From positions 1-64,000 of the forward strand of contig DFGW01000064.1 in assembly GCA_002372465.1 (NCBI GenBank): a DNA stretch of 64,000 nucleotides, written 5' to 3'. The translations under genes were made by a program, and so were the position numbers. Origin of the DNA: Butyrivibrio sp. UBA3740 (lineage in GTDB: Bacteria; Bacillota; Clostridia; Lachnospirales; Lachnospiraceae). Of the stretch, positions 53,682 through 62,147 are shown one piece after another (the stretch's first letter is position 1; each line of letters begins with the position of its first letter). Below the pieces are notes generated by a model. It saw only the letters and a list, made by a program, of their open reading frames with translations. It had not been told where the DNA came from and did no database searches.

Positions 53682-55565
53682 ATGTGCGGAATTGCAGGCC
53701 TTATCGGTTTTAAGGGCGATCCAAAAGCAAGTGTTGAGAAGATGAATCAGCGCATGCTCCACAGGGGCCCTGATGATGGCGGAGTTTTCATAAGCGAAGA
53801 TAAGAATGTGGCGCTTGGACACAGGCGCCTTTCTATTGTGGATCTTTCCAAGAACGGCGCACAGCCAATGTTCTCCCACAGCGGAAGATTTGTAATGGTT
53901 TATAACGGAGAGATCTACAACGCTGCTGAGGTCAAGAAGGCTCTGTTAGGTGGGCGCTTCGGAGCGGCACACAAATATCGGGGAACCTCCGATACAGAAA
54001 TCCTTCTGGAAGCTATTGAGACATTCGGCGTTTCCAAGACTCTTAAGATGTGCAAGGGAATGTTTGGATTTGCTGCCTATGACAGGGAGAAGGGCACAGT
54101 AACTCTTGCAAGAGACAGAGTTGGCGAGAAGCCGTTATACTACGGAACAGTCAACGGCTCTTTTGCCTTCGCATCTGATATTGGATGCCTTCGCGTGGTT
54201 GAGGGCTTTGACAATGAGATAAACACTGATGTGCTGGATATCTACTTCACTGAAGGATATATTCCGGCCCCTTATTCAATCTATAAAGATATCTACAAGC
54301 TTGAGGCCGGAACCTTCATGACCGTGGATGTTAAGACCTTAGAGACCAAAACTGAGACCTACTGGTCCATGAAGGAAGCTGCCCTTAATGGCCAGAACAG
54401 ACCTTTCAGGGGTTCAAGACAGGAAGCGGCTGATGAACTTGAAAGACTCCTTAAGGAGTCCATAAAGGGGCAGATGGTGGCAGATGTTCCCGTTGGAGCT
54501 TTTCTTTCTGCAGGAATTGACAGCTCAACAGTTGTATCACTTATGCAGTCACTGGCTCCGGGCAAGGTTCGCACCTTCACCATTGGAATGGATGACCCCA
54601 AGTACAACGAGGCAGCCTATGCAAAAGAGATTGCAAGGCATCTGGGCACTGATCATACAGAACTCTACATCACAGAGAAGGATGCCAAGGAAGTAATACC
54701 TAAGCTCTCCTTCATGTTTGGAGAACCCTTTGCAGATTCATCCCAGATACCTACTTACCTTGTCAGCAGGATGACAAGGGAGCACGTTACGGTTTCGCTT
54801 TCCGGCGATGGAGGGGATGAGCTGTTTTGCGGCTATACGTCCTATGAATCCATCGACAGGATCTGGGGAAAGATGCGCAATATTCCATACTTCCTTAGAA
54901 AGCCTGTAAGTGATATAGTAATCCACAGTCCCCTTGCCAGAAAGGATATCTACAGGATAAAGGGGACACTTCTTGGAGCAAAGGGGCCGGCGGACATTCA
55001 CAGGATGGAGCATGAGACCGATCCTATAACCAAGAGGATTGCACTTAAAAAAGGAAATCTCCCCTACAAGTATACAGAGATCCCCAATGACTTCCTTGAG
55101 GAGGTCAACCATGAGACCATGCTGATGGATATGCTGGTTTACCATCCGGACGATATCCTTGTGAAGGTGGACAGGACAGCGATGGCTGTTTCTTTAGAGA
55201 CCAGAGTCCCGATGCTGGACAGGGATCTTCTTGAGTTTGCATGGACCTTGCCAATAGAGTACCTAAGGGAAGGCAAGACCGGTAAGCTTGTTCTTAGGGA
55301 TGTTCTCTACAGGTATGTTCCTAAGGATATGATGGAGAGACCCAAGAAGGGCTTTTCAATCCCCATAGACAAGTGGCTCCTTGAGGGAGAGGTCCGCGAG
55401 TGGGCAGAAGCTCTTTTGGACAAGAAAAAGATAAGTGAACAGGGCATCCTTGACCCTGAAGTAGTGGAGAAGATCTGGACTGATTTTACACAGCGTGGTA
55501 TATACAGGATTGAGATCTGGTACATCCTGATGTTCCAGCAGTGGTATGAGACAGAGTATAAATGA
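53682..55565 (+). CDS. asnB: Asparagine synthetase (AsnB)-family glutamine amidotransferase, copy 2
   Basis: This 627-residue protein is a second AsnB-family enzyme. It starts MCGIAGLIGFKG (Cys2 nucleophile) and has MLHRGPDDGGVF, MVYNGEIYNAAEVKKAL, RGTSDTEILLEAIETFG, the pyrophosphatase loop FLSAGIDSSTVVSLMQS (about residue 275) with Ala in place of the second Gly of the first copy, and SLSGDGGDELFCGYTS. LVYHPDDILVKVDRTAMAV is near the C-terminus. It has diverged strongly from the copy at 48013, so the two probably amidate different acids. It follows the FkbH-like gene by 17 bases. The product could be a uronamide or an amide of the carrier-bound acid. Confidence 0.9.
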   Translation: MCGIAGLIGFKGDPKASVEKMNQRMLHRGPDDGGVFISEDKNVALGHRRLSIVDLSKNGAQPMFSHSGRFVMVYNGEIYNAAEVKKALLGGRFGAAHKYRGTSDTEILLEAIETFGVSKTLKMCKGMFGFAAYDREKGTVTLARDRVGEKPLYYGTVNGSFAFASDIGCLRVVEGFDNEINTDVLDIYFTEGYIPAPYSIYKDIYKLEAGTFMTVDVKTLETKTETYWSMKEAALNGQNRPFRGSRQEAADELERLLKESIKGQMVADVPVGAFLSAGIDSSTVVSLMQSLAPGKVRTFTIGMDDPKYNEAAYAKEIARHLGTDHTELYITEKDAKEVIPKLSFMFGEPFADSSQIPTYLVSRMTREHVTVSLSGDGGDELFCGYTSYESIDRIWGKMRNIPYFLRKPVSDIVIHSPLARKDIYRIKGTLLGAKGPADIHRMEHETDPITKRIALKKGNLPYKYTEIPNDFLEEVNHETMLMDMLVYHPDDILVKVDRTAMAVSLETRVPMLDRDLLEFAWTLPIEYLREGKTGKLVLRDVLYRYVPKDMMERPKKGFSIPIDKWLLEGEVREWAEALLDKKKISEQGILDPEVVEKIWTDFTQRGIYRIEIWYILMFQQWYETEYK

Positions 55566-55586
55566 TATAGGGATTCAAAGTCACAG

Positions 55587-55610
55587 GATTACATGCCTGC
55601 ATGTGTAATC
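55587..55610. repeat. Small inverted repeat between AsnB and MBOAT genes
   Basis: GATT + ACATGC pairs with GCATGT + AATC around a 2-base centre, with a 2-base GT bulge, in the 81-base gap. No T-run follows, so a standard terminator is unlikely. It may be a protein-binding site or an RNA processing hairpin inside the operon. Confidence 0.35.
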
Positions 55611-55646
55611 TTGCGCCCCTGAATATCATGGAGTAATTGAGGTTTT

Positions 55647-57194
55647 ATGGGAATTACCGGCTTTAAATTCCTGTGCTTTTTTGCGCTGGTTTTAATTGTA
55701 TATTACACTGTTCCGCTTCTTTTCAAAAAGAAGGGGCAGTGGATAGTGCTTCTATTTGCAAGCGTGGCCTATTACCTGCTTTCAGGCAATGGGCTTCTGA
55801 TTTTGTACCCTCTTTTGTCAGCCTTTGTTACATGGGGACTTTTGCAGATACTTGTAAAGACGCCGGAGGATAAGCTGGTAAAGCGACGTATCATCTTAGG
55901 ATCAGAGCTTTTTGTACTTCTTGGGATACTGATCGTACTTAAGTACCTTAAGCTTATCACCGGCGGCGGACTTTTGGTTCCGCTGGGACTCTCCTTTTAC
56001 ACGTTCATCCTTTTGGGATACTTCATTGAAGTTTATAACGGTATAGGCCATGCGCAAAAGAGCTTTCTTAAGACGGCACTTTTTGGCATGTACTTTCCTG
56101 TGATGATCTCCGGACCCATCATAAAGACCAGGGAAGCGGGAAATCAGTTTTTTGAATATCATCCCCTGGACTATAAGAACCTGACCTTTGGACTTCAGAG
56201 AATGCTCTGGGGCTTTTTTAAGGAGCTGGTGATCTCTGAGCGCCTGGCGGTGATAGTTAATGAAATATACGGCAACGATACCCGGTACCAGGGAGCCTAT
56301 ATCTGGCTAGGCACTGTCTGCTTTGCCTTCCAGCTTTACACCAATTTCTCCGGCTGCATGGACATAGTCATTGGTCTGTCTGAGACCTTTGGCATCATTC
56401 TTCCTGAGAACTTCAGGACTCCATTCCTTGCAAAGAACATAAGCGAATACTGGAGAAGATGGCATGCCACCCTTGGAATCTGGATGAAGGACAACGTGTT
56501 CTACCCTCTGCTTCGTACCAAAGCAATCATGGGCCTTGGAAAGACTTTGAAAAAGAAGCTTGGCAAGAAGAAGGGAAAGCAGGTGACAACCTATGTGGCA
56601 ATGTTCATCCTATGGCTTTCTGTGGGACTATGGCATGGGGGAGAGATGAAGTATGTGATCGGATCCGGCCTTCTTCACTGGGCTTACATCGTGCTGGGAG
56701 AAGTTACACTGCCCTTCTTTACCTGGCTCTTTGCAGATAAGCTGCACATGAACCTTAAGAGCAGAGGCGCGGATGCATTCAGGGTGGTAAGGACATTTTT
56801 CCTTGTTTGTATAGGTGATCTGTTCTTCAGAGCTGACAATGTGCCCCATGCCCTCAGAATGCTTGGTGAAAGCGTAAGGGTGTTTAACCCCGGAATCTTT
56901 TTTGACGGAAGTTTGTTTAACCTTGGGCTTGATGTCATTGAGTGGGGAATACTTCTGATATCTCTTGGTATCCTTATTCTGGTATCTGCCTTGCAGTATC
57001 GCATGGAACTGTGTGCAGAAGGAAAGCTTGAGACCTCAGCCTTAAATGGATTTGGCAATATCAGAGAATATCTGGCTTCTAAGAAGATTGTCCTTCGCTG
57101 GGCGATCCTTATCGGCTTTTTATTCTATGTGATCCTCCTGGCTGAATACGGCCCGGGATATAGTGCTGCAGAGTTTATTTACAAGGATTTCTGA
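55647..57194 (+). CDS. MBOAT-family membrane O-acyltransferase (AlgI/DltB-like)
   Basis: The 515-residue protein has 10-12 helices and clear MBOAT motifs: FRTPFLAKNISEYWRRWHAT with its histidine near residue 272, then WLSVGLWHGGEMKYVIGSG with the catalytic histidine near residue 329. LGLSFYTFILLGYFIEVYNG, MISGPIIKTREAGNQFFEY and FSGCMDIVIGLSETFGIILP are also typical of AlgI/DltB. It passes an acyl group across or onto the outer face of the membrane. Its stop overlaps the ATG of an SGNH gene by one base, the usual MBOAT partner. An upstream carrier and loading enzyme suggest a Dlt-like donor rather than acetyl-CoA; this is an inference. Confidence 0.93.
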   Translation: MGITGFKFLCFFALVLIVYYTVPLLFKKKGQWIVLLFASVAYYLLSGNGLLILYPLLSAFVTWGLLQILVKTPEDKLVKRRIILGSELFVLLGILIVLKYLKLITGGGLLVPLGLSFYTFILLGYFIEVYNGIGHAQKSFLKTALFGMYFPVMISGPIIKTREAGNQFFEYHPLDYKNLTFGLQRMLWGFFKELVISERLAVIVNEIYGNDTRYQGAYIWLGTVCFAFQLYTNFSGCMDIVIGLSETFGIILPENFRTPFLAKNISEYWRRWHATLGIWMKDNVFYPLLRTKAIMGLGKTLKKKLGKKKGKQVTTYVAMFILWLSVGLWHGGEMKYVIGSGLLHWAYIVLGEVTLPFFTWLFADKLHMNLKSRGADAFRVVRTFFLVCIGDLFFRADNVPHALRMLGESVRVFNPGIFFDGSLFNLGLDVIEWGILLISLGILILVSALQYRMELCAEGKLETSALNGFGNIREYLASKKIVLRWAILIGFLFYVILLAEYGPGYSAAEFIYKDF

Positions 57195-58288
57195 TGACAA
57201 AGAAACAAGTTTTTAGATCAATCATTTTCATAATGCTGGTTTTGTGGCTGTTGGTGCATGTCACCTATATCATAAGGACCAATGGCGATGTAAAGGACAG
57301 GTTTGTGGGCTTTTATGCCGAGAAAAACAACACCATCGACGCGGTTATCATCGGCTCCAGTCCTGTACCCATGAGCTTTGAGACCCCCAGGATTTATGGG
57401 GATATGGGAATTGCCATGTACCCGGTCTCATCTAACATGCAAAGGCCTGTTGCCACAAAGTATCTGGTAGAGGAGATATTAAAGAGCCAGAGCCCCGAAC
57501 TGTTCATTTTTGAGATGAGAATGTGGGGAGCGGAGGATGAAAATCTCCTTGGAAACATGGCCCATACAAGGGAAGTTACCGATAACCTGAAGTACTCACT
57601 CAACAGGAAAAGAGCTATTGATGCCATGGTGGAGGATCCGGAAGAGAGGATCACCTATTACTTTGATATATTCAAGTACCATTCCAACTGGAAGACGCTT
57701 GCCTTATGGTCACAGCTTAGAACGGCCTTCTATGCATATCCCGAGGACCAGAAGGGGTACCTTGCTGAGACGGATGTAGGACCTTCAAAGGCACCTGTTC
57801 TTGTTCCGGAGGATGACCTGAAAGCCATTCCCCCCGAACAGGAGGAATATTTAAAGGATCTCCTGGCATATCTTAAAGAAAAGGATATAAACGCTCTTTT
57901 CATCGTCACTCCATATTCTGCAGAGGAAGAAGAGCAGCAGGAGTTCAACTATATGGCCAAGCTCATAGAGGATAAGGGCTACCCCTTCCTTGACATGAAC
58001 CGTCACCTTGACGAAATCGGCCTTGACTTTGCCACCGACATCCGCGACTACGGCACACACACCAACGTCCTTGGTGCAGAGAAGATTACTGATTACTTTG
58101 AGAACTACCTTAAGGAGAACTACGTAGGCAAAGGCCTTGCCCTGACCACTGACCATAGGGGCGATGCGCGCTACAGCTCCTGGGACAAAGCCTATAACAG
58201 CTACTTAAGTGAAATAGAGGCAGCAAGAGCTACAACAAAAGCCAACGTGGCAAATAAGACATATTACGAAATGGATTCAGAGGAGTGA
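57194..58288 (+). CDS. Membrane-anchored SGNH-fold protein (MBOAT partner, DltD-like role)
   Basis: The 364-residue protein has one N-terminal helix (residues about 8-26) and a large outer domain. The SGNH features are the nucleophile elbow DAVIIGSSPVPMSFETPR (about residue 50), SPELFIFEMRMWG, and the C-terminal DIRDYGTHTNVLGAEKITDY with Asp and His of the triad (about residue 280). DltD, AlgX/J and PatB-type proteins of this fold accept the acyl group from an MBOAT and place it on the polymer. It overlaps the MBOAT gene by one base. The tail after residue 300 is charged and of unknown role. Confidence 0.85.
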   Translation: MTKKQVFRSIIFIMLVLWLLVHVTYIIRTNGDVKDRFVGFYAEKNNTIDAVIIGSSPVPMSFETPRIYGDMGIAMYPVSSNMQRPVATKYLVEEILKSQSPELFIFEMRMWGAEDENLLGNMAHTREVTDNLKYSLNRKRAIDAMVEDPEERITYYFDIFKYHSNWKTLALWSQLRTAFYAYPEDQKGYLAETDVGPSKAPVLVPEDDLKAIPPEQEEYLKDLLAYLKEKDINALFIVTPYSAEEEEQQEFNYMAKLIEDKGYPFLDMNRHLDEIGLDFATDIRDYGTHTNVLGAEKITDYFENYLKENYVGKGLALTTDHRGDARYSSWDKAYNSYLSEIEAARATTKANVANKTYYEMDSEE

Positions 58289-58320
58289 GACGGTTGCGCA
58301 CCTGTACGGCCTCATAAGAT

Positions 58321-58349
58321 TTGTGCCCTTGGCGTTTCTGGGGTATAAT
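58321..58349 (+). promoter_or_regulatory. Internal sigma-A-type promoter
   Basis: TTGTGC (58321-58326) and a perfect TATAAT (58344-58349) are separated by 17 bases within a 105-base gap. Transcription would start near 58356, giving a leader of about 38 bases before the ATG at 58394. It would supply the fucosyltransferase, the second flippase and the tail genes. Confidence 0.5.
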
Positions 58350-58393
58350 ATATTCGGGTTTTTGCGATATAGTTTTGACCACCTGGAGGAGAA

Positions 58394-59266
58394 ATGATAA
58401 TCATTCAGCTTAAGGGCGGACTGGGGAATCAGATGTTCCAGTACGCCTTGTATAAAGAGTTAAAGCATAGAGGCAAAGAAGTTAAGATTGATGATGTGAA
58501 CGGGTTCATCGGAGATGAGCTCAGAGTCCCTGTTCTTCAGAGATTTGGAGTGGAGTATGACAGAGCCACCAAGGAAGAGATAGTTAAACTTACTGACTCC
58601 AAGATGGATATCTTCAGCAGGATCAGAAGGAAGCTTACCGGAAGGAAGACCTTCAGGATCGATGAGATGGAAGGTCTTTTCGATCCGCATATCCTTGAGG
58701 TTGAAGACGCCTATCTTGTCGGATACTGGCAGTCTGATAAATACTTCTCAACACCTGAGGTGATTGCCCAGATACGGGAGGTCTTCGGAAAGAGACCCCA
58801 GGAGATCATGCACGACTCTGTCAGCTGGTCAACCCTTCAGCAGATAGAGTGCTGTGAATCTGTAAGCATTCATGTCAGAAGAACCGACTACCTTGATGCA
58901 GAACACATCAAGATCCATAATCTGTGCTCGGAGAAGTACTACAAGAATGCTATCAAGATGATCAGACAGGTGCATCCCAATGCAGTGTTCTTTATCTTCT
59001 CGGATGATAAGGACTGGTGCAAGAAGCATTTCAAGGGACCTAAATTTATAAATGTTGAACTTCAGGAAGGTGAGTACACCGATGTCTCCGACATGATCCT
59101 TATGAGCAGGTGTAAACACCATATTATGGCCAACAGCTCTTTTAGCTGGTGGTCAGCATGGCTTAATGATTCACCTGAAAAGATGGTCATTGCTCCTGAT
59201 AAATGGATCAACAACAAGAGGATGGACGACATCTACACAGACCGTATGACTAAGGTGGCCATCTGA
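58394..59266 (+). CDS. Alpha-1,2-fucosyltransferase family (GT11)
   Basis: The 290-residue protein is a GT11 enzyme. It opens IIQLKGGLGNQMFQYALYKE, has the GDP-fucose-binding SVSIHVRRTDYLDAEHIK (HxRRxDY, about residue 159), PNAVFFIFSDDKDWCKKHF and MANSSFSWWSAWLNDSPEKM (about residue 248). It transfers L-fucose, or possibly another GDP-6-deoxyhexose, onto galactose or a related acceptor. GDP-D-rhamnose synthesis is encoded at the far left, but no GDP-L-fucose synthase is visible. GGAGGAG lies directly upstream of the ATG. It heads a promoter-led suboperon. Confidence 0.93.
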   Translation: MIIIQLKGGLGNQMFQYALYKELKHRGKEVKIDDVNGFIGDELRVPVLQRFGVEYDRATKEEIVKLTDSKMDIFSRIRRKLTGRKTFRIDEMEGLFDPHILEVEDAYLVGYWQSDKYFSTPEVIAQIREVFGKRPQEIMHDSVSWSTLQQIECCESVSIHVRRTDYLDAEHIKIHNLCSEKYYKNAIKMIRQVHPNAVFFIFSDDKDWCKKHFKGPKFINVELQEGEYTDVSDMILMSRCKHHIMANSSFSWWSAWLNDSPEKMVIAPDKWINNKRMDDIYTDRMTKVAI

Positions 59267-59280
59267 AGATAGGAATGAAT

Positions 59281-61098
59281 ATGAGTAGCAAGGGACTACA
59301 TGAGGAAAAGGCTGATAAGAAGGTCAGCCTTTTTTCTAAGATTAACTATATATTTGACAGAAAACAGAAGAGACAGCTGGTGGTTCTGGGCGTTCTCATT
59401 CTGATAGGCGGTGTGTTTGAGACGCTGGGCGTATCCATGATGCTCCCTGTTGTGTCAACCATCATTGTTCCTGACAGTCTTCACGAGTTTATCGACTCTC
59501 ACGGCTTTCTTCAGGATATTGTGAATGCCCTGGGGCTTGTGGATGACAGGAAGCTTTCGGCAGCGCTCCTTATCATAATGGTTTCTTTGTTTATAATCAA
59601 AAATGCCTATCTGCTTTTCCTTATACACAGGCAGAATACCTTTGTGGCAAGAGCCCGAAATGACATGATAAGCCGTGTCATGAGAGAGTTTTTAAACAGG
59701 CCCTATGAGGATTACCTGGGGGCAGATATCCCTACAGTTTTCAGAATTACTGACAGTGATATCCCAAGAGTCTTTTCACTTATGCTGGCCATGTTGTCCA
59801 TGGCAACAGAGCTGGTGGTTTCTGTATTCCTTGGAGCGGTGCTTCTGTTCGTAAACTGGCAGATGACAGTGCTTATGGTAGTGGTCCTTCTGATCATGAC
59901 CTTCATCAGCACCAAGCTCTTAAAGCCAAGGCTCAACGACATCGGAAGGCAGAATCAGGAGACCCAGTCAAGGATTGCCAAGTGGCGTATTCAGGCTATT
60001 TATGGCCTTAAGGATGTCAAGGTTTTAAACAGACAGGATTTCTTTATAAGGAATTACTATGAGTCGGGTAAGGTTGGAGCTAATATCGCCAGAGACTATG
60101 CGGTACTTAACTCAGTTCCGAGACTGATGATCGAGACAGTGTTTATGGCAACTGTCATCTTGTACATCCTTGTTTATATTCTCAGGGGCGGAGATGCCAC
60201 CATGCTTATCCCACAGCTCACAGCATTTGGTGTGGCGGCAATAAGGATCATGCCTTCTGCGAACCGTATCAACACCTACATGACAGAGATTGCTTATAAC
60301 CAGTACTCACTGGATTTTGTATATGAAAACCTCACTGAGTCAATGAAGACTGACAAGGCCATGAGGGCAGAAAGAGCTGCCATCGCAGGACCTGAGCTTC
60401 ATCTGGAAAAAGAGATTGAGCTTAAAAACATACATTTTGCATACCCTGATTCCGATGTTAAGATCTTTGACGGTGCCGATATGTTGGTGAAAAAGGGACA
60501 GTCAGTTGGTATCATGGGACCTTCAGGAGCAGGTAAATCAACCATTGTGGATATCCTTTTGGGACTTCTACATGTACAGTCGGGAGAAATCCTGTGTGAT
60601 GGAAGCAATATCTTTAGTAACTATGATTCCTGGCTTGCCCAGATAGGATATATTCCACAGTCTATCTATCTTGTGGATGAGACCATCCGTGAAAACATTG
60701 CGTTTGGTATCGATGCTGACAGGATTGATGAGAAGAGAATCTGGGAAGTTATGGAAGAAGCTCAGCTTGCTGACTTTGTAAGGACACTTCCCGAGGGCCT
60801 TGATACTACAATCGGTGACAGGGGTGTCAGACTTTCCGGTGGTCAGAGGCAGCGTATCGGAATTGCCAGAGCTCTTTATCACAACCCTGAAATCCTGGTA
60901 TTTGACGAGGCCACAAGTGCTCTTGACAACGAGACTGAGGCAGCAGTTATGGAGGCTATCAACAGCTTCCACGGCAAGAAGACCATGGTCATCATTGCTC
61001 ACAGACTTAATACTATTGCAAACTGTGATGTGATATATGAGGTAAAGGATGGCAAGATAACTCCCACCAGCCTTGAAGGAAGGACAGTTATTCAGTAA
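59281..61098 (+). CDS. PglK/MsbA-like ABC transporter, second glycan flippase
   Basis: This 605-residue half-size ABC exporter (ATG 59281 is preferred to 59275 from the AGGA spacing) has a six-helix domain and an ATPase with Walker A GPSGAGKSTIVDILLG (about residue 413), LSGGQRQRIGIARALY (about 518), ILVFDEATSALD and IIAHRLNTI. It is paralogous to the transporter at 19427: both share KQKRQ, LIGGVxExLG and PSANRIN. PglK-type flipping of undecaprenyl-diphosphate glycans is the likely role. A one-base overlap joins it to the following GT11-like gene. Why the locus needs two is discussed in the findings. Confidence 0.85.
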   Translation: MSSKGLHEEKADKKVSLFSKINYIFDRKQKRQLVVLGVLILIGGVFETLGVSMMLPVVSTIIVPDSLHEFIDSHGFLQDIVNALGLVDDRKLSAALLIIMVSLFIIKNAYLLFLIHRQNTFVARARNDMISRVMREFLNRPYEDYLGADIPTVFRITDSDIPRVFSLMLAMLSMATELVVSVFLGAVLLFVNWQMTVLMVVVLLIMTFISTKLLKPRLNDIGRQNQETQSRIAKWRIQAIYGLKDVKVLNRQDFFIRNYYESGKVGANIARDYAVLNSVPRLMIETVFMATVILYILVYILRGGDATMLIPQLTAFGVAAIRIMPSANRINTYMTEIAYNQYSLDFVYENLTESMKTDKAMRAERAAIAGPELHLEKEIELKNIHFAYPDSDVKIFDGADMLVKKGQSVGIMGPSGAGKSTIVDILLGLLHVQSGEILCDGSNIFSNYDSWLAQIGYIPQSIYLVDETIRENIAFGIDADRIDEKRIWEVMEEAQLADFVRTLPEGLDTTIGDRGVRLSGGQRQRIGIARALYHNPEILVFDEATSALDNETEAAVMEAINSFHGKKTMVIIAHRLNTIANCDVIYEVKDGKITPTSLEGRTVIQ

Positions 61099-62147
61099 TG
61101 ATAGGAACTGAGTTTATAGAGGGCTACGGCCTAGGTAACCAACTGTTTTTTTATATCGTTACAAGATGCATAGCTCTTGAGAAGGGGGTGGATTTTGGCT
61201 TTGTGAATCCCGGGCAGATAGGTAATGTCTTCCACTCCAAGAGGGGGATGTATTTTATGGATCCCATCGACCTGGGAAAAGAGATATCCCGGGAGGAGAT
61301 GAAGTCCTTTAAGGTCTACCATGAGCAGGACGATCGCCTTTATATGGGCAACTCTGTCCACGACATGACCAACGGATGCTTCATCAGCGGCGCTGATAAG
61401 GCCCTTATGGAGGTTGAGGACAATACCCTGATCTATGGCAACATGCAGGATCAGTCATACTTTGAAAAGTACAGAGATAATATAAGGGACTGGCTTCACG
61501 TCAAGGAGGAGGCTGAGTCCTACGAATACACTGCGGACGACCTTTGCATCATCAATTTAAGGGGTGGGGAATACACCAGCTGTCCTGAGCTTTACCTTGA
61601 CAGGAAGTATTTTTTAAATGCCATCCGCAACATGAAAAAGATAAATCCCAATATGAGGTTCATGGTGGTCACTGAGGATGAGGAGGCGGCCAAAAAGGTC
61701 CTTCCCGAGTATGAGTGCCATCACTTTGACATGGGCAAGGACTATGTGACCCTAAAGAATGCCCGTTACCTTATTCTCTCCAATTCATCCTTTTCTCTGG
61801 TACCTGTAATGAGCAGCACGCAGCTACAGTATGCAATTGCACCCAAGTACTGGGCTCGCCACAATATTTCAGACGGATTCTGGTCTTCGGAACAGAATAT
61901 TTACACCTTCCTTACCTACCAGGACAGACACGGGAAGCTCTTTTCCGCAGCGGAGTGCAGAAAGGAGCTTGAAGAATACAAAAAACGATCGAGCCTCTAC
62001 GCCCGTCGGAACAAACGTCCCGGCAGGGTAAGGCTCTTTTGCCAGAATATACGAAGAAGACGCCTGTACGGCGTATTCTTCGCCAAAAAGATAGTCAGGT
62101 CCCTTGAAAGAAGAACAGGGATCATCAAAACCTATGGAGATAACTAG
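61098..62147 (+). CDS. Divergent GT11-like glycosyltransferase
   Basis: The 349-residue protein keeps the GT11 outline but with altered motifs. It begins TEFIEGYGLGNQLFFYIVTR (the GLGNQxF start), and near residue 153 has DLCIINLRGGEYTSCPELYL where HxRRxDY is expected, so the His and second Arg are replaced. RYLILSNSSFSLVPVMSS (about residue 228) retains the NSSFS element. The basic C-terminal 60 residues are extra. It could use a different GDP sugar than fucose. Family membership is fairly secure, activity less so. Confidence 0.75.
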   Translation: MIGTEFIEGYGLGNQLFFYIVTRCIALEKGVDFGFVNPGQIGNVFHSKRGMYFMDPIDLGKEISREEMKSFKVYHEQDDRLYMGNSVHDMTNGCFISGADKALMEVEDNTLIYGNMQDQSYFEKYRDNIRDWLHVKEEAESYEYTADDLCIINLRGGEYTSCPELYLDRKYFLNAIRNMKKINPNMRFMVVTEDEEAAKKVLPEYECHHFDMGKDYVTLKNARYLILSNSSFSLVPVMSSTQLQYAIAPKYWARHNISDGFWSSEQNIYTFLTYQDRHGKLFSAAECRKELEEYKKRSSLYARRNKRPGRVRLFCQNIRRRRLYGVFFAKKIVRSLERRTGIIKTYGDN

